From assembly GCA_947455515.1 (NCBI GenBank), contig CANGOF010000022.1, positions 1 through 32,998 on the forward strand: a stretch of DNA of 32,998 nt. Direction: 5' to 3'. A program made the position numbers and the translations under genes. The DNA comes from Flavobacteriia bacterium (GTDB lineage: Bacteria; Bacteroidota; Bacteroidia; Flavobacteriales_D; Crocinitomicaceae). The notes under the pieces are model-generated. The model saw only the letters and a program-made list of their open reading frames with translations, made no database searches and was not told where the DNA came from. Of the stretch, positions 1 to 7,393 are shown piece by piece; within the stretch, counting starts at the first letter, position 1; each line of letters opens with the position of its first letter.

Positions 1-121
1 AGCATACTTCTTGGTGGGTAAGTTCTTTACCGAAATTTTTCTCAAAGAGTTTACGGATGGAATAAGTTAAACTATCTTTTGTTTTAGACTTTGAGTTATG
101 ATGTTTGGATTTTCTAGACAT
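1..121 (-). CDS. Partial CDS, N-terminal 40 residues; possibly ribonuclease R
   Basis: An open frame runs leftward from an ATG at 121 and leaves the window at position 1, so only about 40 codons are visible. The product starts with a short basic, serine/histidine/lysine-rich tail (MSRKSKHHNSKSKTK) and continues into a likely helical segment, SIRKLFEKNFGKELTHQEVC. A basic tail followed by a small winged-helix-like segment resembles the N-terminus of Bacteroidota RNase R, an exoribonuclease. The catalytic RNB and S1 domains would lie outside the window, so this name is a guess from the N-terminus only. It is transcribed divergently from the ferritin gene. Confidence 0.4.
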   Translation of the reverse strand, partial: MSRKSKHHNSKSKTKDSLTYSIRKLFEKNFGKELTHQEVC

Positions 122-249
122 GATCGTAATAATTAGTACTAATATAAGATTTATTAGCGTGTTGGTATGTTTCTCTTGTTAAGTTACAAATAAATATCTG
201 TGTGAACAATTTTTTAAATCAAATGAAGCGGATACGTTTGTATTAATTT

Positions 250-257
250 TAACTTTG
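250..257 (+). promoter_or_regulatory. Candidate -7 box of the ferritin promoter (TAACTTTG)
   Basis: TAACTTTG matches the Bacteroidota -7 consensus TAnnTTTG exactly. It lies 21 bases before the ATG at 279, which predicts a short 5' leader starting near 262. No good -33 TTG is seen at the usual 17-21 base spacing, so the call rests on the -7 box and its position. Confidence 0.5.
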
Positions 258-278
258 TATGAAACAAATTCACAAGCT

Positions 279-800
279 ATGAATACACGTGTTGAAACGG
301 CATTAAACGACCAAGTAAATAAAGAAAGTTATTCTTCTCAATTTTATTTAGCAATGGCCTCTTGGGCAGAAAACCAAGGTTTGAACGGAACTGCAAAGTT
401 TTTGTACTTACACTCCGATGAAGAACGTTTTCACATGTTGAAATTGATAAAATTCATCAACGAACGTGGAGGAAAAGCGGTGATCCCATCGGTTGAAAAA
501 CCACCTGTAGAATTTGATACTATCGTCAATGTGTTTGATTTGTTGTTACAACACGAATTAATGGTGACAGATAGCATCAATAACTTGGTAGATATTTGTT
601 TGCAAGAGAAAGATTACACCACGCATAATTTCGTGCAATGGTATGTTTCGGAACAATTAGAAGAAGAGGCTATGGCACGTTCTTTATTGGATAAATTAAA
701 ATTAATCGGTGGTGATTCTGGAGGTATCTACATTTTCGATCGCGATTTAGAGAAGTTTATTCCTGCTACAAATGGAGCAACGGAAACGGCTGGTAAATAA
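279..800 (+). CDS. ftnA: Ferritin (non-haem iron storage protein)
   Basis: A 173-residue bacterial ferritin, expected to oxidise Fe(II) and store it as ferric mineral in a 24-subunit cytoplasmic shell. All positions equivalent to the E. coli FtnA ferroxidase site can be seen: Glu16, Glu49 and His52 in an E-x-x-H pair, Glu93, Gln126 and Glu129. Length is normal for the family. The frame stays open upstream to a TTG at 255, but that codon overlaps the putative -7 promoter box. The family normally begins just before the first helix (VETALNDQVNKE), so the ATG at 279 is preferred. A strong hairpin terminator follows, so the gene is probably monocistronic. No iron-regulator operator could be recognised. 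Confidence 0.93.
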   Translation: MNTRVETALNDQVNKESYSSQFYLAMASWAENQGLNGTAKFLYLHSDEERFHMLKLIKFINERGGKAVIPSVEKPPVEFDTIVNVFDLLLQHELMVTDSINNLVDICLQEKDYTTHNFVQWYVSEQLEEEAMARSLLDKLKLIGGDSGGIYIFDRDLEKFIPATNGATETAGK

Positions 801-821
801 TCCAACCTGTTATATATTTCG

Positions 822-855
822 AAGGCTGTTTCTTGATTGAAACGGCCTTTTTTTG
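822..855 (+). terminator. Rho-independent terminator of the ferritin gene
   Basis: The stem AAGGCTGTTTC / GAAACGGCCTT pairs over 11 positions with one T-G wobble and a 6-base loop. It is followed directly by a run of T, and sits 22 bases after the ferritin stop codon. Confidence 0.85.
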
Positions 856-859
856 TTTT

Positions 860-1000
860 TAGTTAGCGCAGAGGAAATGGGGAATATTTTTTGATGCTCT
901 TTCGTTTTCGAGATCGCAGTGGTTTTTGTCTGCGTTAAATTGAACTTGGGGCACGAACAAAGTGAAGTTTTCTCTGTGGTATCGAAAAGGGCATTTACGT
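860..1000. other. Gene-free structured stretch, possible dispersed element
   Basis: Between the ferritin terminator and the gene at 1141 lie about 290 bases with no convincing gene. Bases 863-872 (TTAGCGCAGA) and 929-938 (TCTGCGTTAA) form a 10-base inverted repeat with one G-T wobble. A smaller hairpin, TCTTTCG around a T-rich loop with CGAGA, lies between them. The stretch is less A+T-rich than nearby spacers. Leftward open frames cross it, but they have no family resemblance, no matching start context and a composition unlike the neighbours. From 1040 to 1140 the sequence is plain A+T-rich leader for the next gene, with a weak TAATTTTC near-match to a -7 box at 1118-1125. Confidence 0.3.
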
Positions 1001-1140
1001 CCAAAAAACCTCCTTTTTTCTCTGAGTAAGAAAAAAACAACCAACTTCTAACCTTTATTAACCAATTTATCTTCAAAACAAACCCCCTATTCCCTATTTT
1101 ACAGCCAATTAAATCCTTAATTTTCGTACAAATTTTTATT

Positions 1141-4100
1141 ATGCGAATTCTGGCGGTCTTTCTTTTACTCTTTATAACTACATTTTCCTTTTCCCAAAAT
1201 GCGTATCGTTTTAGAAACTATACCATTAGCGATGGACTTTCCCAGTCTGCAATTAGTACTTTACTCCAAGACAACATTGGTTCTATTTGGATTGGAACAC
1301 AAGATGGGTTAAATCGTTTTGATGGCCAAACTTTTGAGACATTTTCTCCTGATAATAGCGAAGGAATTGAAAATGGAGATATTTTATCTGCCATGAAGTC
1401 AAAAAATGGACTATTATGGTTCGGTACTTCTAACGGACTTACCCAATACGATCCAAATACTGAAAATTTTAAAACATTTCTTGCTCCAAATTTAGAAGTA
1501 CTTCAAGCTAAATCTATCATAGAAGACGAAGCAAGTAACATATGGATTGGAAGTTCAAACGCAGGTGTGTTATTTTTCAATGCTAAAAATCAAAAGATTG
1601 AACGGGTAAAATCAATTAAATTACCAACCGAAAAAATATTATTTATTACCCTAATCTCGAAAGATGAACTTTTAATAAGTACGGAAGATAAAGGTGTATA
1701 TATATATCATATTCCTGCTAAAAAAAGCTACCCGATTGCTGTAAAATCGAAAACCGATAAGCAAGTAAAAGCTTATACAATTAAACCATTTGACAAGAAT
1801 AATTGGATTATTTGCTCCAATCAGGGGCTATATTTTTTAAATAAATATTCTAAAAAAATAAAACCCTGTTTTCGAAAATTAGATGATAATTTCGGTTGGA
1901 TGGAAATTCACGATATATTAATTCTAAATGAAAATAAATTCATCGTAACTTCTAAATCCGATGGACTATTTACAATTGAATATAATAAAAACCAAACCCG
2001 TGTAAATATTTACCAATCCACACAAGATATCTTTCAAAAACATGCACTTTTATATAATGCAACCAATGTATTATTACGCGACAAAAATGGTACTTTTTGG
2101 GTTGGAACCGAACGCGGAGTTTGTAGTTTTGACCCAATTAACCAAGGTTTTTTAGGTAATGGTCCAAGCGAAGACCTTACGCGAGGTATTCCTGCAGCGA
2201 GTGTTTGGAGTTTTACAGAAGAAAAAACAAATCGCTATTTCTATGTTGGTTCGGACAACTCTGTTTCTCGTTATGACAATCGAACTGGAAAATTTACCCA
2301 GTATTTCAAACAAATAAAAACCAATAAAAAAATAAACAATTCCATCATATTAAGTATGTGTGCATTTGATGCAAACAATTTATTAGTTGGTGCTGGAGAT
2401 GGATTGCATTTATTGAAAATTAATTCCGAATCTTCCTATTCATTTACGAAAATACCATACAAAGGTGTTGCAAATCCTTCCAATTTTGAACGTATTTATG
2501 AGATTGAAAAATACAAAGAAGGTCAATATTTCTTAGCAACCAAGGGTGGTGTTTTACTTTATAATCAAAAAAATGGCAGCTTCAAAGTATTTGAACACGA
2601 TCAAAAAAATCCATCACAAACTATTGGAGGTGGAGTTTGTAAAGTAATTTTTAAAGATTTAAATGGAAATTTTTGGTTTACAGCTGGTACGGGAGGATTG
2701 TTTCAATTGACAGAAAATAAAGAAGGTGAATTGATGATTATTCCATACAAATACAATCCTATTATTGCCAATGTTTCTAAAGAATATATTGCTACTATTT
2801 ACCAGGAAAACGAAAACATCTTGTGGTTAGGAACAATGGGGGCAGGAATGATTAAATGGAACCTTCAAACCAAAAAAGGAAAATTATATAGCAAGAAAAA
2901 TGGACTTCCTAACAACGTAATTTATGCAATCTTACGTGAAGATAATAGTGACAACATTTGGTTAAGTACCAACAAAGGGATTTCTAAATTCAATACCAAA
3001 ACCGAAGCTGTTCTGAATTTTACAGAGCAAGACGGACTGATGTCTAACGAGTTTAATCAAGGTGCTTACTATAAATCCAAAACGGGTATGATGTACTTTG
3101 GAGGGATATATGGGTACAACTACTTTAATCCACATAATTTATCCACGAAAGATAAAATGGTAGATGTATTCTTTACTAAAATAAAGTTAGACGACCATTG
3201 GTTGAAACCTCAAGAAAGTAATAAATTGTTAACTCGGGCTATTCCTTTTACCAAACATATAAATTTAAAGTACAAAAAAAGAAGTGTTACATTAAAATTC
3301 ATGGCTACTGAATTAAGTAATCCTAATCTTATCTCCTATAAATACATTTTAGAAGGTTCTGACGAAGAAGAAGTATTACTTGGAAACACCAATCAATTAC
3401 ACCTAAACTCCATTCAACCGGGAGAATATACCTTGAAAGTTTTTGCAAAATTTGCAAATGGACAATGGAGTGAACATCCTGCTACACTTAGTATTACCGT
3501 AGAAACTCCATACTGGAAAACGATTTGGTTCTGGATTGGAATTGCACTTGTCATCGCTTTATTAACTATATTCTATTTCCGTAAAAAAATTGAATATGAG
3601 CGTAGACAACAAGTGAAATTGGAAATGAAAATTGCAGAGCGAACCCGAGAAATCCGCGAGCAAAATGTAAAAATTGAGAAACAAAAAGAAATGATCGAGG
3701 AAAAGAAAAACAACCTCGAAGAACAAAAGAAATTATTAGAAATTGAGAAAGAAAAAACAGAGAAAGTATTAAAAAACATTCTTCCAGTTTCTACTTATGA
3801 GGAAATCAAAGCGACAGGTAGGGCAAGTGCACGTGCCTATAGTCGTGTTTCGGTATTATTTACTGATTTTGTAGGATTTACTAAGATTGCGGAAACTATG
3901 AGTCCATCTCAGTTGGTTAGTGAACTCGATATCTACTTCCGTAAATTTGATGAGATTATTGTTCGCAATAACTTAGAAAAAATCAAAACGATTGGGGATG
4001 CATATATGTGTGCTGGAGGTGTTCCCGTTCGCAACAAAACCAATCCAGTAGATGCGTGTTTAGCTGCCTTACAAATTCAAGATACCATGCACCACATGCG

Positions 4101-5064
4101 AGAAAAAGCAATCGCTGAAGGTGGTCAAGTATGGAATTTACGTTTAGGTATAAATACTGGAGAAGTTACTGCAGGTGTAATTGGTACCGAAAAATTAGCT
4201 TACGATATTTGGGGTTCTACCGTGAATCAAGCACAACGTATGGAAATGTTGGGTGAACCTGGAAAAGTAAATGTATCCGGTCAAACCTTCAAATACATTG
4301 AACCATATTTTATCTGTACGTTCCGTGGAAAAGCGAAAACGAAAAGTCAAGGTTTAATTGATATGTATACGGTAGAAGGTATCAAACCTGAACTTTCTAT
4401 AGATGGAAAAGGTTTGTATCCAAACGAGCGTTTTCATCAAATCTTAAATCTTCACCAATACAGTAGCATTAATTACTATAAAGCAGAACGACATATTATG
4501 AAAGTGTTGGAGGAACAATTATCTCCAAAATTACACTACCATAGTATCACACATACTGCGGATGTGGTAAAATCAATTGAACGTATTGCCTTGTTAGAAG
4601 GTGTAACCGATGAAGGTTTATTTTTATTGAAATCTGCCGCTTCTTATCACGACGCAGGATTTATTGAAGCGTATGATTCCAATGAACCAATAGGAGCGCG
4701 TTTAGCCGAAGAGATTCTTCCAAATTATGGGTATTCAAAAGAACATATCGATATTATAAAAGATTTAATCTATGTAACATCGATACCCCACAAACCAAAA
4801 AATCACTTAGAAGAAATAATATGTGATGCAGATTTGGATTATTTAGGTCGCGAGGACTTCCATGAAATTGCGGATAAACTTCGAGTAGAGTTACGAGAGT
4901 ACGATAAAATTAACAGTGATCGTAAGTGGGATGAGATACAAGTTGCCTTCTTAACCAATCACCGTTACTTTACGCAAACTGCTATTAATACGCGAAATGA
5001 GCGTAAAGCGAAACACTTGCAAGAGATTAAAGATCGTTTAGAGAAAAATAATTACGCAGATTAA
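1141..5064 (+). CDS. Beta-propeller sensor / class III adenylate cyclase / HD-domain fusion protein
   Basis: A 1,307-residue signalling protein. A signal peptide (residues 1-19) is followed by at least seven Reg_prop-type beta-propeller motifs of the form [DN]xxGxxWxGTxxGLxxF[DN] (about 44, 87, 129, 314, 506, 556, 601), a Y_Y_Y-like domain (about 715-788), one membrane helix (794-813) and a charged coiled coil (815-880). The class III cyclase domain (about 900-1080) keeps both metal aspartates (Asp909, Asp953), the adenine-type pair Lys949/Asp1022, and the transition-state residues Asn1029 and Arg1033. This predicts ATP to cAMP conversion. The C-terminus (about 1105-1300) resembles an HD phosphohydrolase, with YHxxxH (His1134, His1138), His1170-Asp1171, His1217 and Asp1229/Asp1231. 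Propeller plus Y_Y_Y is usual in hybrid two-component sensors; here the kinase is replaced by a cyclase. The substrate of the HD domain is unknown. The stop codon faces the next gene's stop at 5 bases. Confidence 0.9.
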   Translation: MRILAVFLLLFITTFSFSQNAYRFRNYTISDGLSQSAISTLLQDNIGSIWIGTQDGLNRFDGQTFETFSPDNSEGIENGDILSAMKSKNGLLWFGTSNGLTQYDPNTENFKTFLAPNLEVLQAKSIIEDEASNIWIGSSNAGVLFFNAKNQKIERVKSIKLPTEKILFITLISKDELLISTEDKGVYIYHIPAKKSYPIAVKSKTDKQVKAYTIKPFDKNNWIICSNQGLYFLNKYSKKIKPCFRKLDDNFGWMEIHDILILNENKFIVTSKSDGLFTIEYNKNQTRVNIYQSTQDIFQKHALLYNATNVLLRDKNGTFWVGTERGVCSFDPINQGFLGNGPSEDLTRGIPAASVWSFTEEKTNRYFYVGSDNSVSRYDNRTGKFTQYFKQIKTNKKINNSIILSMCAFDANNLLVGAGDGLHLLKINSESSYSFTKIPYKGVANPSNFERIYEIEKYKEGQYFLATKGGVLLYNQKNGSFKVFEHDQKNPSQTIGGGVCKVIFKDLNGNFWFTAGTGGLFQLTENKEGELMIIPYKYNPIIANVSKEYIATIYQENENILWLGTMGAGMIKWNLQTKKGKLYSKKNGLPNNVIYAILREDNSDNIWLSTNKGISKFNTKTEAVLNFTEQDGLMSNEFNQGAYYKSKTGMMYFGGIYGYNYFNPHNLSTKDKMVDVFFTKIKLDDHWLKPQESNKLLTRAIPFTKHINLKYKKRSVTLKFMATELSNPNLISYKYILEGSDEEEVLLGNTNQLHLNSIQPGEYTLKVFAKFANGQWSEHPATLSITVETPYWKTIWFWIGIALVIALLTIFYFRKKIEYERRQQVKLEMKIAERTREIREQNVKIEKQKEMIEEKKNNLEEQKKLLEIEKEKTEKVLKNILPVSTYEEIKATGRASARAYSRVSVLFTDFVGFTKIAETMSPSQLVSELDIYFRKFDEIIVRNNLEKIKTIGDAYMCAGGVPVRNKTNPVDACLAALQIQDTMHHMREKAIAEGGQVWNLRLGINTGEVTAGVIGTEKLAYDIWGSTVNQAQRMEMLGEPGKVNVSGQTFKYIEPYFICTFRGKAKTKSQGLIDMYTVEGIKPELSIDGKGLYPNERFHQILNLHQYSSINYYKAERHIMKVLEEQLSPKLHYHSITHTADVVKSIERIALLEGVTDEGLFLLKSAASYHDAGFIEAYDSNEPIGARLAEEILPNYGYSKEHIDIIKDLIYVTSIPHKPKNHLEEIICDADLDYLGREDFHEIADKLRVELREYDKINSDRKWDEIQVAFLTNHRYFTQTAINTRNERKAKHLQEIKDRLEKNNYAD

Positions 5065-5069
5065 AATAA

Positions 5070-5561
5070 TTATCTAAAAGTATGAGGGTCATTATTTTGA
5101 TCCTCTATTTCGTCTTTAGTCTTTTTAATTGCAACCATTAAAATATAAATATCCGTTGCTTGTGTATCTTTCACCCAAGCATAAGCATCTCTGTCTCCAT
5201 CAATCGCTAATGCCATTTTATACAATAAATTAAAGCCGTTTTTTTCCAACCAAGCGGTAGCTGGTTTGTTTCCTTCTGCTGCTTGAATAAATGCTAATAA
5301 ATGCGGATAACCGTTATCCATTAGCCACAAACGTGCTTTTTCGTTCAAAGAAATCGCTGCACATGCAGTATGTAATTCCAAAAAGCCATTAAATTTCAAC
5401 CATTCAGAAAACTCATCGTCTCCTTCAATCGCTTTCGCCCATGCCAATAAAATCTTTGGTGGATAGTCCAACGCCTTCATTGGTACAATTTTCTTTTCTT
5501 TACTGGAAGGAATGTGTACCTTTTTCTTTTTCTTGAACATGTCTAATAACTTAGTGAGCAT
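5070..5561 (-). CDS. Protein of four 25-residue tryptophan-containing repeats, unknown function
   Basis: About 163 residues from the ATG at 5561, which overlaps the end of the upstream membrane-protein gene by 11 bases and suggests translational coupling. A start further upstream (5597) is open, but it would lie deeper inside that gene. After a lysine-rich N-terminus (MFKKKKK), four repeats of exactly 25 residues begin at residues 44, 69, 94 and 119. The pattern is A-x-x-x-[DN]-x-x-x-x-x-W-[LV], usually followed by x-x-N-G-[FY]-x-x-L. Every repeat has Ala at position 1 and Trp at position 11. Each unit looks mainly helical, so a small solenoid is likely. There is no signal peptide after the chosen start. 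No family was recognised; the role is unknown, possibly linked to the co-transcribed transporter-like protein. Confidence 0.8.
   Translation of the reverse strand: MLTKLLDMFKKKKKVHIPSSKEKKIVPMKALDYPPKILLAWAKAIEGDDEFSEWLKFNGFLELHTACAAISLNEKARLWLMDNGYPHLLAFIQAAEGNKPATAWLEKNGFNLLYKMALAIDGDRDAYAWVKDTQATDIYILMVAIKKTKDEIEDQNNDPHTFR
5084..5105 (+). terminator. Candidate hairpin terminator for the cyclase gene
   Basis: GAGGGTCA and TGATCCTC form an 8-base stem with one G-T pair and a 6-base loop, 19 bases after the cyclase stop codon and inside the 3' end of the convergent gene. The following T-tract is weak and interrupted, so this is tentative. Confidence 0.3.
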
Positions 5562-6786
5562 AAAATAAATAAGAAACAAATATAGCGGTAACCACACCTA
5601 CAATATCCGCAATAATACCACCCATTGCAGCGTAACGGGTATGTTTGACTTTCACCGCTCCAAAATAAACAGCTAAAACATAAAACGTAGTTTCAGTACT
5701 TCCTTGAAAGGTGGCAGCTAATTTTCCTGCAAAACTATCCACTCCAAAGGTTGTCCAAGATTCAACCATTAACGCTCGTGCTCCACTTCCTGAAAACGGT
5801 TTCATAAAGGCTACCGGAAGCGCATCGACAAATTGAGTAGTAGTAACACCAATTGCAATCAATCCCATTTTGATGCCCTCAATCAAAGCCTCCAAAGCAC
5901 CACAAGAACGAAAAACAGCAATTGCAGCCAACATAGCAACCAAATAAGGAACGATTCCAATCGCAACTTGAAAACCACCTTTTGCGCCTTCAATAAATTG
6001 GTCATATACATTCACTTTTGATCGAATCGCTAAAACAATAAAGAAGATAATAATTAAGAATAAAAACAAATTACTTCCAACTGAAGAAATTGGCTGAATA
6101 TATTGAGGATGGTTATAAAGCAATACCAATAAACCAACAATTAAACTGGTTAAAGTACCAACATAGATTAAAACCACTTTATTTAACAAATTGATTTTTT
6201 GACGAATCCCAACGTATATCAAAGCTGCTAACGTGGCAAAGAAAGTTGCAATTAGTATGGGTAAAAATACTTCGGAAGGGGAAGCCGATCCGTTTGCTGC
6301 ACGTAAAGACAAAATACTAATCGGAATAATCGTTAATCCAGAAGCATTTAATACTAAAAACATGATTTGTGCATTTGTTGCTGTATCTGGATTTGGATTT
6401 AACGTTTGTAACTCCTTCATTGCTTTTAGGCCCATTGGAGTTGCTGCATTATCTAATCCTAACATATTGGCAGAAATATTCATCATCATAGATCCAATTG
6501 CAGGATGATCTTTAGGTACTTCTGGGAAAAGTTTGGAAAACAAAGGAGAAACGAAATGCGTCATTATTCGTATTGCACCACCCTCTTCACCTACTTTCAT
6601 AAACCCTAACCAAAGACATAAAGCGCCAGTAAAATAAAGTGAAATTTCAAACCCAGATTTTGCAGCATCAAATAATGAGGTAACCATTTTTTCAAAAATG
6701 GTTAAATCGTGCCAAAAAATCAATTTTGAAAGCCCCATTACCAATGCAATCAAAAACATTCCTATCCAAAGTCTATTCAATAACAT
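5551..6786 (-). CDS. Fused SpmA-SpmB (nucleoside-recognition/Gate domain) membrane protein
   Basis: A 411-residue polytopic inner-membrane protein. The N-terminal half (about 1-200) resembles spore maturation protein A, with the polar stretch MMMNISANMLGLDNAATPMG at residues 99-118. The C-terminal half (about 250-411) resembles SpmB, with a Gate domain around GGFQVAIGIVPYLVAMLAAI and a second polar motif near ALPVAFMKPFSGSGARAL. Around ten hydrophobic helices can be seen. In spore formers SpmA and SpmB are separate and affect spore-core dehydration. This organism shows no sign of sporulation, so a transport role for a small solute or nucleoside-like ligand is an inference from the Gate family only. 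The gene follows the amidotransferase gene by 18 bases and overlaps the repeat-protein gene, so all three are probably one transcript. Confidence 0.88.
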   Translation of the reverse strand: MLLNRLWIGMFLIALVMGLSKLIFWHDLTIFEKMVTSLFDAAKSGFEISLYFTGALCLWLGFMKVGEEGGAIRIMTHFVSPLFSKLFPEVPKDHPAIGSMMMNISANMLGLDNAATPMGLKAMKELQTLNPNPDTATNAQIMFLVLNASGLTIIPISILSLRAANGSASPSEVFLPILIATFFATLAALIYVGIRQKINLLNKVVLIYVGTLTSLIVGLLVLLYNHPQYIQPISSVGSNLFLFLIIIFFIVLAIRSKVNVYDQFIEGAKGGFQVAIGIVPYLVAMLAAIAVFRSCGALEALIEGIKMGLIAIGVTTTQFVDALPVAFMKPFSGSGARALMVESWTTFGVDSFAGKLAATFQGSTETTFYVLAVYFGAVKVKHTRYAAMGGIIADIVGVVTAIFVSYLFYAH

Positions 6787-6804
6787 AGCAACGAAGTTCG
6801 GGAT

Positions 6805-7383
6805 TTAAGCCAAGGTATTGGTTTCGTGTTGCAAACAAATATTAACAAAGTTTTCAATAAATAAAGTACCTTGGTTGCCAGAAACTTCTGGATGAAATTG
6901 CACGCCAAAAAGCGGTTTTGTAATATGGCACATTCCTTCATTAACACATGCGTCGGAGACTGCTAATAAACGAAAATCTTTCGGTAACGAAATGGATTCA
7001 CAATGATCTTCCATCATTTCAAATTCCACGGGTAATTTATCAAATAAGGGATGTTCTTCCAAGGCTTCAATCGTTTGCCAATCACGGTCTTCTTTTTGTC
7101 GTGATGGTAAAGCTCCATGTAATAGACCAATAATTTGATGACCAAAACAAATACCAAGTACTGGAATCGATAATTCTTTTAGAAAGGATAATTGTTCTAA
7201 ATGCTTTGTATAATCAATCTCTGTAATCAATATCGGAGCTCCAGAAATAATAACTCCTTTTTTATTTTCCGTATACGTCTTGGTAACATCCCACAAACCA
7301 ATCGTTTCAAAATCCATTTGAAGGTCTACTGCTTCTTCAATAAAAGGTGTTTTTTGACTCCCACAGTCGATAATTAGTATCAT
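6805..7383 (-). CDS. Stand-alone class I glutamine amidotransferase (GuaA-type GATase domain)
   Basis: A 192-residue single-domain class I glutamine amidotransferase. From the ATG at 7383 it opens with the typical MILIIDCGSQ. The catalytic triad is visible: Cys79 in the nucleophile elbow GICFGH, and His164 and Glu166 in VQFHPEV. The oxyanion region reads GVIISGAP, with Ala where GMP synthase usually has Gly. Such domains release ammonia from glutamine for a partner synthase. No synthetase partner lies nearby, so its target is unknown. It most resembles the glutaminase half of GMP synthase, and two-subunit GMP synthases of archaea have a subunit of this size. The frame is open up to 7407, but that start would overlap the upstream gene and would not fit the family. 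It lies 10 bases after the giant surface-protein gene. Confidence 0.85.
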   Translation of the reverse strand: MILIIDCGSQKTPFIEEAVDLQMDFETIGLWDVTKTYTENKKGVIISGAPILITEIDYTKHLEQLSFLKELSIPVLGICFGHQIIGLLHGALPSRQKEDRDWQTIEALEEHPLFDKLPVEFEMMEDHCESISLPKDFRLLAVSDACVNEGMCHITKPLFGVQFHPEVSGNQGTLFIENFVNICLQHETNTLA

Positions 7384-7393
7384 TTTACATCCA

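Noticed and set aside
132-143. Perfect 12-base palindrome ATTAGTACTAAT in the spacer before ferritin
   Set aside because: It could be an operator, but it is short, very A+T-rich and matches no regulator motif I know; chance is sufficient.
255-278. Eight-codon N-terminal extension of ferritin from a TTG start
   Set aside because: The TTG lies inside the likely -7 promoter box, and ferritins normally begin near the ATG at 279.
810-1076. Leftward open frame of 88 residues after the ferritin gene
   Set aside because: It overlaps the ferritin terminator and the structured stretch, has no signal, domain or start-site support, and its composition differs from that of real genes here.
5551-6786. 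Evidence for sporulation from the SpmA-SpmB fusion
   Set aside because: The family is widespread in non-spore-formers, and nothing else in the window relates to sporulation.
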